A DNA stretch of 6,490 bases from Candidatus Woesearchaeota archaeon (GTDB lineage Archaea; Nanobdellota; Nanobdellia; Woesearchaeales; WJKL01): positions 1 to 6,490 of the forward strand of contig JAHWIM010000018.1 of NCBI GenBank assembly GCA_019322535.1, in the 5' to 3' direction. Positions 1 to 5,301 of the stretch are shown here, one piece after another. Under the pieces are notes generated by a model. That model was given only the letters and a program-made list of their open reading frames with translations, was not told the DNA's origin and did no database searches. Both the position numbers and the translations under genes were made by a program. The stretch's first letter is position 1; the number at the start of each line of letters is the position of its first letter.

Positions 1-339
1 ATAAGCTAAATTTCCAATCAAACTGCTTTTGCCATGGTTGCTAGGAGATTGTAAAATAACAAAATCTCCAGGAGAAAAATGGAGAATTTCATCAATTTTA
101 GCATAACCTGTGACAAAATTTCCTTTATCTATCAGTGTTTTCATTTCTTCCATAAAGGAGGTATAAGTTGAATTTTTGTTTGCTATCAATTGTTTCGTTA
201 GTTTTGTGCTTGTATCTTTGTGAAGAATTTTGTTTTTCAAAATATCAAAATTAGAAAAAATTTCTTTTAAACTTTTGCCACTGGAAAGTATTTTTAAAGC
301 CTCTCCTTTTAAGACCTCTACATCATAGTTTACGTTCAT
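1..339 (-). CDS. DnaB-type replicative helicase, N-terminal part (runs off left edge)
   Basis: A reading frame of 113 codons starts at ATG 339-337 and stays open to the window edge, so the C-terminal motor is outside. Residues about 80-113 read FVTGYAKIDEILHFSPGDF, then VILQSPSNHGKSSLIG. This is the start of a DnaB/RecA-fold ATPase: the TG(F/Y)..(L/I)D motif, a GDF strand, and a Walker A loop ending GKSS. The roughly 80 residues before it are short compared with the usual DnaB N-terminal domain and are not recognised. The start is supported by AAAGGAGC just upstream of the ATG. The gene overlaps the end of the primase gene by 17 nt, so the two are probably translationally coupled. Expected role: unwinding DNA at the replication fork of this element together with its primase. 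It could instead be a RadA/KaiC-like ATPase. The primase neighbour favours a helicase. Confidence 0.78.
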   Translation of the reverse strand, partial: MNVNYDVEVLKGEALKILSSGKSLKEIFSNFDILKNKILHKDTSTKLTKQLIANKNSTYTSFMEEMKTLIDKGNFVTGYAKIDEILHFSPGDFVILQSPSNHGKSSLIGNLAY

Positions 340-1447
340 GAGCTGCTCCTTTATTCTTTTTTATATAGCAATGCAAATCATTAAAGTCCTTTATTTTTAA
401 TAGTTTTTCTTCTTGAATATTGAGTTTTCTTCCATATTCTCGAATGTTGAGATATTGAGGATCATATTTAAATCCTTTTAAAAAAAGTTGATTTACTAAT
501 TTATCAAATAATTGTTTTCCTGTTAAATCCACATCTGGACATAGGATAAAGTGATACTTTTTATATGGAGCAAGCTCTTCGATGATTTTTTCTGGAGAGT
601 CGCTGCCTGATACAATTGCTATGCTATTATGTCCATAAGTTGTGTAGTATAATGCTGTGATAATTCCTTCACACAAATAAATAGAAGTTTGGTTTAAGAG
701 ATGTGGGATGTAGAGAACAGGTTTTTGAATTCCTTTTAAGTTAGAAGTTTTGCCATGAGACTCTCTTTTGTCATAGGAAGTTATCCCTTGAAGATAAGTA
801 ATTTTACCATTTTTGTAGAAAGGAATAACTGCACAGCTATTCAGAAAATAAAAATATAGGCAATCCTTGTTGTTTGTGGCAATAATACTACTTTTAATCA
901 GCTGTTTTTTGAGGAATTTTTGTAACAACTTATCTCTGTACTTCCATGTTTCTTTTGGATTTATTTCTTTGATATTATTCTTTTTGAGAACAGTTAATGA
1001 TAATCCACGTTCTTTTACCAAATATGAATTTTCATCGGGAAATGGTAGCATATTAATGAAATGCTCATATATATCGTTATATTTTCGGCTATCTTCTTTT
1101 TGATTAATTTTAAGCGGTTTTAAGGGGGTTTTTGTAGAATTTTGAGATAAAGGTAAGGGGGAACTTTGTTTTGTCCCTAAAATGAAATCTATAGTTTCTT
1201 TAAATGTCAATTCTGAGTTTTTACTTCTGAAATGCAATCGTACAAATTTAATTGTGTCTCCGCCATCCTTACATCCAAAGCAATGAAATGTATTGGTTGT
1301 TGGATAAAAAGTTAAACTAGGTGTCTTTGAATCGTGTCCATTATAACAATATGCTTGATTGCTTTTGTTTATTTCTATTCCAAGTCGTTCTGCTAAATCT
1401 AATATTGGATAATTTTTTGCGTGTTCTATTCGATTTTTATCAACCAT
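323..1447 (-). CDS. CHC2 zinc-finger / Toprim DNA primase (phage/plasmid type)
   Basis: A 374-residue protein with a two-part primase layout. Residues 34-59 form a CHC2-type zinc ribbon: C34, H38, then the KTPSL stretch, then FHCFGC with C56 and C59, followed by GGD. Residues about 250-365 form a Toprim fold: LCEG with the catalytic Glu260, CPDVDLTG with metal-binding Asp305 and Asp307, and a late KDFNDLH motif at 353-359. The first zinc ligands are spaced C-x3-H rather than the common C-x2-H. It is shorter than chromosomal DnaG (about 600 residues) and lacks the DnaB-binding C-terminal domain, as is typical of phage, satellite and plasmid primases. The ATG follows directly on the TAA of the upstream helix-turn-helix gene, and GGAG of its ribosome site lies inside that gene. 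Its end overlaps the helicase start. Likely role: laying RNA primers for replication of the element. Confidence 0.88.
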   Translation of the reverse strand: MVDKNRIEHAKNYPILDLAERLGIEINKSNQAYCYNGHDSKTPSLTFYPTTNTFHCFGCKDGGDTIKFVRLHFRSKNSELTFKETIDFILGTKQSSPLPLSQNSTKTPLKPLKINQKEDSRKYNDIYEHFINMLPFPDENSYLVKERGLSLTVLKKNNIKEINPKETWKYRDKLLQKFLKKQLIKSSIIATNNKDCLYFYFLNSCAVIPFYKNGKITYLQGITSYDKRESHGKTSNLKGIQKPVLYIPHLLNQTSIYLCEGIITALYYTTYGHNSIAIVSGSDSPEKIIEELAPYKKYHFILCPDVDLTGKQLFDKLVNQLFLKGFKYDPQYLNIREYGRKLNIQEEKLLKIKDFNDLHCYIKKNKGAAHERKL

Positions 1448-1636
1448 TTATTCTCCTTTAAATAGCTTTTCAATTTCTCCAATTGGTATTCTGTATGCTC
1501 CGCTTTGTTTTGAAGATAATTTAAAAGATTTTATCCTTTTATGTCTCAAATGATACCTAATTGTTGCTGGACAAACCCCTAACATTTTCGCTGCTTCTGC
1601 AACTGTTAGAACTTGTTTTTTCTCTTTAACTGGCAT
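1448..1636 (-). CDS. Small MerR/excisionase-family helix-turn-helix DNA-binding protein
   Basis: A 62-residue protein that is almost entirely one winged helix-turn-helix of the HTH_17 (excisionase/MerR-like) type. Residues 10-20 LTVAEAAKMLG form the first helix and turn, VCPATIRYHLRHKRI (21-35) the recognition helix, and GAYRIPIGEIEKLF (46-59) the wing and closing helix. AAAAGGAG sits 9-10 nt before ATG 1636-1634 and fixes the start. Its TAA stop abuts the primase ATG, making it the first gene of the replication operon. Proteins of this kind serve as recombination directionality factors (Xis) or as repressors and initiators of small replicons. Position next to the primase fits copy or replication control, while an integrase in the same window makes an Xis role possible. 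The sequence cannot decide between these. Confidence 0.85.
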   Translation of the reverse strand: MPVKEKKQVLTVAEAAKMLGVCPATIRYHLRHKRIKSFKLSSKQSGAYRIPIGEIEKLFKGE

Positions 1637-1809
1637 GTATAGAAACTCCTTTTATTCTTTTTTTTATAGTTGTTTTTTTTATTATTTTTATCAAGATTTT
1701 TTAAAACTTTTGAAGATTTTTCTAAATGAAAAGTATTTGATTTTTTTTCTTTTTTTTATTTTATGAAATTGCTATAACCATTACTAAAAAATAAAAAGTA
1801 AGGAAAATT
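1637..1809. promoter_or_regulatory. Divergent AT-rich intergenic region
   Basis: These 173 bases separate the minus-strand replication operon from the plus-strand coiled-coil genes and must hold promoters for both. The region is extremely AT-rich, with long T tracts on the plus strand (about 1741-1758). For the plus strand the best -10 candidate is TATAAC at 1773-1778, about 32 nt before the ATG at 1810, with no good -35; AAGGAAAA just before the ATG is the ribosome site. For the minus strand, TTGATA (about 1697-1692) and TATAAA are visible but are 20 nt apart, longer than usual. The A/T tracts could bend DNA or form an unwinding element for an origin, but I see no iterons. Confidence 0.4.
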
Positions 1810-2517
1810 ATGGACCGACCTCAAGGATCTTTGTCATGTGTTGAAAGAACAGCTGTAATAAATGAAATACAAGATTTGTCAGAAGAAGTTGATAGAATGA
1901 ATGCAAGTACAGAGGCTTCTTTAGGAGATTGTGCAGAATTACGATCATCCTTTGATCAAATGCGATCATCTTGTGCTCAAATGCGATCATCTTGTGCTCA
2001 AATACGATTATCACAGAGTCAAATGGCTAGAGATTTATCTGAGGAGAAGAAGCAAATGACTAGAGATTTATCTGAGGAGAAGAAGCAAATGACTAGAGAT
2101 TTATCTGAGTTGAGAGGACAAATGACTAGAGATTTATCTGAGGAGAAGAAGCAAATGACTAGAGACTTCTCTGAGTTGAGAGCTGCAGTTGAAAGAAATG
2201 GAGAAATGCAGAAAAGAATTAAAAAAAATTCAGAAAGAACTGATGAAATTTTGGAAATACGTGAAACAGAATTAGATGAACTAATAGAAGAATCAGATAG
2301 GCAAAGAATAGCATCAGATAGATTAGATGCAAGATTAGATGTTTTAGAATTTCCTTATAGACACTTTCCCGAAACTCCGCAAACATCTAATGAAGAATTA
2401 AGTGAGCCAGAAGAAATGGAACCAAGATTAGAAAGAAGGGGAAGATGTTGGTTCATAGAATGGGTTTGTAACATATGGGAATCAATTAAAGAATGTTTCT
2501 CTAGTATGTGGAATTAA
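1810..2517 (+). CDS. Coiled-coil repeat protein with Trp-rich C-terminal tail (unknown family)
   Basis: A 235-residue protein of unrecognised family. Residues 43-70 are four 7-residue repeats related to QMRSSCA. Residues 71-125 are five 11-residue repeats of the form QMTRDLSEEKK or QMTRDLSELRG. Charged helical sequence continues to about 180. Seven- and eleven-residue periods both fit an extended coiled coil. After a Pro/Glu-rich hinge (184-208) the last 24 residues, RCWFIEWVCNIWESIKECFSSMWN in two parts (212-223 and 224-235), contain four Trp and several Cys and would make an amphipathic or membrane-touching helix. There is no N-terminal signal peptide. AAGGAAAA precedes the ATG. The next gene starts 39 nt downstream on the same strand and has the same repeat logic, so the two are probably co-transcribed. 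Secreted effector or structural scaffold is an inference; no catalytic domain is visible. Confidence 0.82.
   Translation: MDRPQGSLSCVERTAVINEIQDLSEEVDRMNASTEASLGDCAELRSSFDQMRSSCAQMRSSCAQIRLSQSQMARDLSEEKKQMTRDLSEEKKQMTRDLSELRGQMTRDLSEEKKQMTRDFSELRAAVERNGEMQKRIKKNSERTDEILEIRETELDELIEESDRQRIASDRLDARLDVLEFPYRHFPETPQTSNEELSEPEEMEPRLERRGRCWFIEWVCNIWESIKECFSSMWN
1936..2019 (+). repeat. Tandem 21-nt repeats (heptads) inside the 235-residue coiled-coil gene
   Basis: Four consecutive 21-nt blocks start at 1936, 1957, 1978 and 1999. The second and third (1957-1977 and 1978-1998) are identical and encode QMRSSCA twice. The flanking two are diverged versions (ELRSSFD and QIRLSQS). All are in frame, so gain or loss of units changes rod length without breaking the gene. 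Confidence 0.9.
2020..2184 (+). repeat. Tandem 33-nt repeats (11-residue units) inside the 235-residue coiled-coil gene
   Basis: Five back-to-back 33-nt units start at 2020, 2053, 2086, 2119 and 2152. Each begins CAAATG(A/G)CTAGAGA and encodes Q-M-(T/A)-R-D-(L/F)-S-E followed by EKK or LR(G/A). Units 2 and 4 are identical. Near-identity at the DNA level suggests recent expansion, and the unit count may vary between strains. Confidence 0.93.
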
Positions 2518-2556
2518 AGATAAAAATTTTTTAAAAATTAAAAAAGGAGAAATTTT

Positions 2557-4050
2557 ATGGATGCAGTATCAACAGGACAATCTTCGATAGTAGATTTGTT
2601 TGAAATGATAAAAAAGTTGCAGGAAGGGCAAGAGGAAGGAAAGGTAGAGCGAAAAGCTCTTAGGAAAGAAGTGGTAGAATTAAGAACATCCAACATAGAA
2701 TTAAGAACATCCAACATAGAAATGGGAAAACAACTACTAGAAATGGGAGAGGCTAATGCTGCATTGAAAGAGGAATTAGCTTCTTCAAGAGAAGAACATA
2801 AAGTAGAAGTAATCTCGTTAAGGGAAGAACATATAGAAGAAATAGATTCATTAAGGGAAGAACATACAGGAGAATTAGCTTCATTAGGGGAGGAACATAG
2901 AAAAGAAACAACTTCATTAAGAGATGTGGTTGCTAAACAACAAGAAAATTTATCAACTCTTGAGAAAGAAAGAGGAATTCAATCAGCAGCTCAGAAAGCT
3001 CAAGCGACAATGATAAGGGATCTAAGAAGAAATGCGGCAATTTCAGAAGAAAGAAACCGCAGAGCAAATGAAAGAATGGCTCGTGTTGAACAAATTAGAG
3101 CCCGTACTTTCGTGCAAGAAAGAGTAGATGTAATAAGTGATGCTCAAGAAATTAGAGCTAGAAATGTAATAGAAGGCAAGAAAAAAGGAATAAAAACAGG
3201 CGCAGCAGCAGGAGCAGCAGGAGGAGCTGCGGCAGGAGGAGCAGCTGGTGCTGCTGTAGGAGGATCTGTGGGGACAGCTTTAGGGCTTATAGGAGGGCCT
3301 CTTGCTCCTGTAACAGTCCCTATAGGATTTGGAATTGGGACAGGAATAGGCTTTGTTGCAGGGCTTATTTTAGGTACAGCAGGTGGTGCTGGTGGAGGAG
3401 TTTTGGTAGGAAAAGCCGTAGGCGAGGTTAATGGTCACAAAGCTGCTGATAGAGAAATAGAAGCTATGGTTGCTGAACAAGCACAAATTATTGATTCAGA
3501 ATCAGATTCAGAATCCGAAGGAGAGAGTGGTCCTGATGATTTTGGAGATAGGCCACCTTCATCGCCTGTAAACTATGCTGGAAATGATGAAGACTACGAT
3601 GACCACAGTTGGCAAGAGACTTATGGAGAATTACCACCTTTACAACTTGATGATTTGGAGGATTTTCCTCCTTATGAAGGATCACTTGATGAAGAACAAT
3701 CGAGACCAGAATCCCTTGAACTGGAAAGTCCTCAGATTTCTTCAGATCCTTCTGAAGGAAGAGCTGATGAACCCATGCATTTCGTAAGACGAAGATTAAG
3801 CAATAGAACAATAATTGTAGAAGGATCCGATGATGAGGAAGAAGAAGGTGAAGTAGATGAAAAACCACCTGTAAGATTTGATGAAGGACAACCAATATAT
3901 CCTTCCTCTGAAGAAATACCATTAGATGAAAGACCAATAATACATAAAGATGAAGAAGTTGAAATTAGAGAAGCAGAAGATGGAGACAGAATCGAAGAAA
4001 CTTTTTCAGAAAAACCTCCTCGAAGAAATTCAGATGATCATGTGTATTAA
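2557..4050 (+). CDS. Large coiled-coil / glycine-zipper / acidic-tail protein (unknown family, possible effector)
   Basis: A 497-residue protein of unrecognised family in three clear parts. Residues about 10-210 are charged coiled coil, including the heptad pair RTSNIEL/RTSNIEM (43-56) and four 11-residue repeats of the type REEHxxExxSL (78-121). Residues 212-293 are almost only Gly, Ala and hydrophobics (GAAAGAAGGAAAGG, then LGLIGGPLAPVTVPIGFGIG, then FVAGLILGTAGGAGGGVL), a glycine-zipper segment able to enter or pack in membranes. A KKK cluster lies just before it. Residues 313-497 are strongly acidic and Ser/Pro-rich (SESDSESEGES, DDEEEEGEVDE) and probably disordered. AAGGAG lies 8 nt before the ATG. 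No signal peptide is seen. In an intracellular chlamydia this design suggests a secreted, membrane-associating effector, but that is inference. A phage tail or structural protein is a less likely alternative. Confidence 0.82.
   Translation: MDAVSTGQSSIVDLFEMIKKLQEGQEEGKVERKALRKEVVELRTSNIELRTSNIEMGKQLLEMGEANAALKEELASSREEHKVEVISLREEHIEEIDSLREEHTGELASLGEEHRKETTSLRDVVAKQQENLSTLEKERGIQSAAQKAQATMIRDLRRNAAISEERNRRANERMARVEQIRARTFVQERVDVISDAQEIRARNVIEGKKKGIKTGAAAGAAGGAAAGGAAGAAVGGSVGTALGLIGGPLAPVTVPIGFGIGTGIGFVAGLILGTAGGAGGGVLVGKAVGEVNGHKAADREIEAMVAEQAQIIDSESDSESEGESGPDDFGDRPPSSPVNYAGNDEDYDDHSWQETYGELPPLQLDDLEDFPPYEGSLDEEQSRPESLELESPQISSDPSEGRADEPMHFVRRRLSNRTIIVEGSDDEEEEGEVDEKPPVRFDEGQPIYPSSEEIPLDERPIIHKDEEVEIREAEDGDRIEETFSEKPPRRNSDDHVY
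2683..2724 (+). repeat. 21-nt tandem duplication (heptad) in the 497-residue gene
   Basis: Two 21-nt blocks, 2683-2703 and 2704-2724, encode RTSNIEL and RTSNIEM. They differ only at the final codon. This is the same 7-residue period as in the upstream gene, with a different sequence. Confidence 0.88.
2788..2919 (+). repeat. Four 33-nt repeats (11-residue units) in the 497-residue gene
   Basis: Units start at 2788, 2821, 2854 and 2887 and encode REEHKVEVISL, REEHIEEIDSL, REEHTGELASL and GEEHRKETTSL. They are more diverged at the DNA level than the repeats of the upstream gene, so this expansion is probably older. Confidence 0.88.
3190..3435 (+). other. Glycine-zipper membrane-type segment of the 497-residue protein
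   Basis: This stretch encodes residues 212-293, where Gly and Ala dominate with G-x3-G spacing early on. It is followed by two hydrophobic runs around 240-258 and 262-286 separated by short Gly/Pro turns, so one or two helical hairpins are possible. Codon use shifts to GCA/GGA-rich, giving a local rise in G+C against the A-rich flanks. Confidence 0.75.
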
Positions 4051-4066
4051 TTTAGATTAAGAATTT

Positions 4067-4086
4067 GAGAGGCCAAATGGCCACTC
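4067..4086 (+). terminator. Probable terminator of the coiled-coil gene pair
   Basis: GAGAGGCC-AAAT-GGCCACTC begins 17 nt after the stop of the 497-residue gene. It folds as a GGCC/GGCC stem with a four-base loop, one A-A mismatch, and a further GAG/CTC pairing. The tail that follows (TTATGCGTTCTTTT) is only partly T-rich, so termination may be imperfect. Confidence 0.55.
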
Positions 4087-4119
4087 TTATGCGTTCTTTT
4101 AATCGATGTGTTTTATAAT

Positions 4120-4136
4120 TGCAACAGGTTGTTGCA
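4120..4136. repeat. Short perfect inverted repeat in the convergent gap
   Basis: TGCAACA-GGT-TGTTGCA has 7-bp arms with a 3-nt spacer. It lies between the convergent plus- and minus-strand units. It may help end the minus-strand transcript that reaches past 4171, but neither side carries a proper T tract, so its role is open. Confidence 0.4.
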
Positions 4137-4170
4137 TGATTTAGATATTTATTATGTGAAACTGAAGAAC

Positions 4171-4356
4171 TTATCTTCCCATTGCTGCCATGCTAGGTTT
4201 AGGTGTAACAATTACATGTCCTGTTCTTGATCTAGAAGGGGTAGTTGAAATTTTTACATCTTGTCCTAAAATATTAAGAAATTGCAATAATTTTTCTAGA
4301 GAAAATCCACTTAGCCTTCCTCTTAATAAGCAAGAGACTTTAGGTTGAGTTATTTT
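4171..4356 (-). pseudogene. Truncated XRE-type (HTH_37-like) antitoxin remnant
   Basis: The minus strand from 4356 down to a TAA at 4173-4171 encodes KITQPKVSCLLRGRLSGFSLE, continuing KLLQFLNILGQDVKIS. This matches the second half of the XRE/HTH_37 domain found in HigA-like antitoxins: the QPKVSxLLRG recognition-helix core, a GFSLEKLLxFL helix, and GQDVxI. It is followed by a basic tail, TTPSRSRTGHVIVTPKP. The first half of the domain is absent, and this frame has a stop (TAA 4359-4357) just upstream with no ATG. An ATG at 4370-4368 overlaps the stop of the 82-residue gene and enters the same sequence one base out of phase at a six-A run (4358-4353); one extra A would give a 67-residue protein. 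No toxin partner is recognisable nearby. Most likely a decayed antitoxin, less likely a slippage-expressed small regulator. Confidence 0.6.
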
Positions 4357-4362
4357 TTAAAG

Positions 4363-4611
4363 CTATTCATAATACACTCTTCCATATCTTTTATAAGAAA
4401 TTAAATATCTTCCATTTATTTTAATAAATCCTTGATACCAATATTCTCCATCTCGAATTATATGGAGAAATTCTCCTATTTTAATAACAGCTTTCCAAAA
4501 TATTTCTTGTACTTTTATCCATGTTGTTCTATTTGCTGCATATTCTTGAAAACGAATGGTATCATCATTAAAATTAGTTTGTAATCTTACTCTTCTTGCA
4601 TCATCCATCAT
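4363..4611 (-). CDS. 82-residue hypothetical protein, possible SH3-like C-terminal half
   Basis: No family is recognised. ATG 4611-4609 lies 11 nt inside the end of the 108-residue gene, so the two are probably coupled; a second ATG immediately follows (4608-4606). The ribosome site is only a purine run (AGAAGAGAAG), which fits coupling. Residues 30-52 are helical and hydrophobic (TWIKVQEIFWKAVIKIGEFLH). From about 45 the pattern IGEFLHIIRDGEYWYQGFIK, then INGRYLISYKRYGRVYYE, resembles the strand spacing of bacterial SH3-like domains (a G-x-x-x-x-V/I-x-R-x-G-x-W-Y core, then NG, then a final aromatic strand). That resemblance is by eye only. The protein is basic at its end and has no signal peptide. 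Its stop overlaps an ATG leading into the antitoxin remnant. Confidence 0.65.
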   Translation of the reverse strand: MMDDARRVRLQTNFNDDTIRFQEYAANRTTWIKVQEIFWKAVIKIGEFLHIIRDGEYWYQGFIKINGRYLISYKRYGRVYYE

Positions 4612-4927
4612 CTTCTCTTCTTCTTAAACATGGAAATAAATTGCTAAAAAGATTTTTTAAAAATTCCACAAATCTATTCCATCCAGTCATCGGTTGGATT
4701 CGATTTTGATAATTTCTTAATTCTCTATATTCTTCCATCAATCGAGGACCGCTTTCACTTATTTGCCTCATACTTTCTCTCATTTCTCTTTGTTGATGCA
4801 TAGCTATTCTATGTCGATGTTGAGCTATTCTACCTGTATAGGTAAGAACTCTTCTTTCAACAGGTTCTCTATCATATTGATCTGTTGATTGACACCTTAC
4901 AATTCTTGTAAAATTGGATATATCCAT
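4601..4927 (-). CDS. 108-residue hypothetical protein with amphipathic C-terminal tail
   Basis: No family is recognised. AAGGAGG, an ideal ribosome site, lies 8 nt before ATG 4927-4925, and a strong promoter lies 90-120 nt upstream, so expression is likely. Residues about 15-75 are rich in Arg, Gln, Glu and His (RIAQHRHRIAMHQQREMRES) and probably helical or coiled coil. Residues 83-105 (WNRFVEFLKNLFSNLFPCL, then RRRE) form an amphipathic, membrane-touching type of helix capped by Arg residues. The same arrangement of a charged helical body plus a Trp/Phe/Cys tail is seen in the 235-residue protein on the other strand. It is the first gene of a two-gene unit with the 82-residue gene. A host-membrane-binding role is inference. 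Confidence 0.7.
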   Translation of the reverse strand: MDISNFTRIVRCQSTDQYDREPVERRVLTYTGRIAQHRHRIAMHQQREMRESMRQISESGPRLMEEYRELRNYQNRIQPMTGWNRFVEFLKNLFSNLFPCLRRREDDG

Positions 4928-4955
4928 TTATTTTGCCTCCTTTTTTATAAAAAAT

Positions 4956-4974
4956 TTAAGGTTTTTTCCCTTAA
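4956..4974 (-). other. Small hairpin in the leader of the 108-residue gene
   Basis: TTAAGG and CCTTAA (perfect 6-bp arms, 7-nt loop) lie in the predicted 5' leader, 29 nt upstream of the ATG and outside the ribosome site. It may stabilise or tune the transcript. It is AT-rich and could be chance. Confidence 0.3.
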
Positions 4975-5018
4975 TTAAAATATTATTTCTTAATTCTTTA
5001 AAAGCATTTTTTATATTA

Positions 5019-5047
5019 ATTATACCAAGATATAGATATATAAGCAA
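5019..5047 (-). promoter_or_regulatory. Strong sigma-70/sigma-66-type promoter with extended -10
   Basis: Reading the minus strand, TTGCTT (5047-5042) is followed by exactly 17 nt and then a perfect TATAAT (5024-5019) preceded by TGG, the extended -10 TGn motif. Transcription should start near 5012, giving a leader of about 85 nt before the 108-residue gene. This is the best promoter in the window. Confidence 0.72.
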
Positions 5048-5146
5048 AGCTTTTATTTTTTTTAACTACATAAAAAAATAAATATTTTTTAAAACATATA
5101 AAACATTAATAAAATGGATTTTTCTGCATAAAAATTCTTTTAACTT

Positions 5147-5298
5147 TTTTATATCAAAAACAACTTCCTCAGTAATATTTTTCTCTATCGGAGTCTTATC
5201 ATAATAACTTACACAATTAGGAGTAGCATGTCCCGATACCTTCATGATTTGCTCTACATTATATCCCCTATTAGTAAGTACAGTAATAGCTGTAGCTC
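5147..5298 (-). pseudogene. 3' fragment of a second Pgp7/8-type integrase gene
   Basis: Positions 5161-5298 align without gaps to 5911-6048 of the intact integrase with 13 differences in 138 nt. Weaker homology continues a few bases past the stop, to about 5147. The fragment encodes ATAITVLTNRGYNVEQIMKV, then SGHATPNCVSYYDKTPIEKN, so it keeps the GHAT histidine and the nucleophilic Tyr but lacks the HxxR arginine and everything before it. Similarity ends abruptly at 5298, and an in-frame TGA stands at the junction. Near the 3' end an extra T shifts the frame, so the normal Ala-Leu-Ile stop is lost and the frame reads on for about 26 unrelated codons. It cannot make a recombinase. Eleven of the 13 differences are synonymous; the other two fall in one Lys-to-Arg codon. 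Confidence 0.92.
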
Positions 5299-5301
5299 AC
5301 A

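Noticed and set aside
867..1103. Plus-strand open frame of 78 codons inside the primase gene
   Set aside because: It is antisense to a primase with clear domains and has Leu/Phe/Ser-rich low-complexity composition and no family resemblance.
1637..1809. Replication origin in the divergent AT-rich gap
   Set aside because: AT-richness alone is not enough. I found no iterons, DnaA boxes or long inverted repeats there.
1808..2014. Minus-strand open frame with repeats EHKMIAF
   Set aside because: The repeats are the complement of the 21-nt heptad repeats of the 235-residue gene, and no ribosome site precedes it.
2020..2184. Regular 33-nt direct repeats resembling a CRISPR array
   Set aside because: The units are directly adjacent with no spacers, are in frame, and encode 11-residue coiled-coil repeats inside an open gene.
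3488..3937. Open frame of 149 codons on the minus strand inside the 497-residue gene
   Set aside because: It is antisense to a well-supported coding frame, its His/Leu/Gln-rich composition is a mirror of acidic codons, and it has no ribosome site.
4363..4611. HigB/RelE-type toxin paired with the antitoxin remnant
   Set aside because: The 82-residue protein lacks the basic and aromatic motif pattern of those toxins and is too short; only adjacency suggests it.
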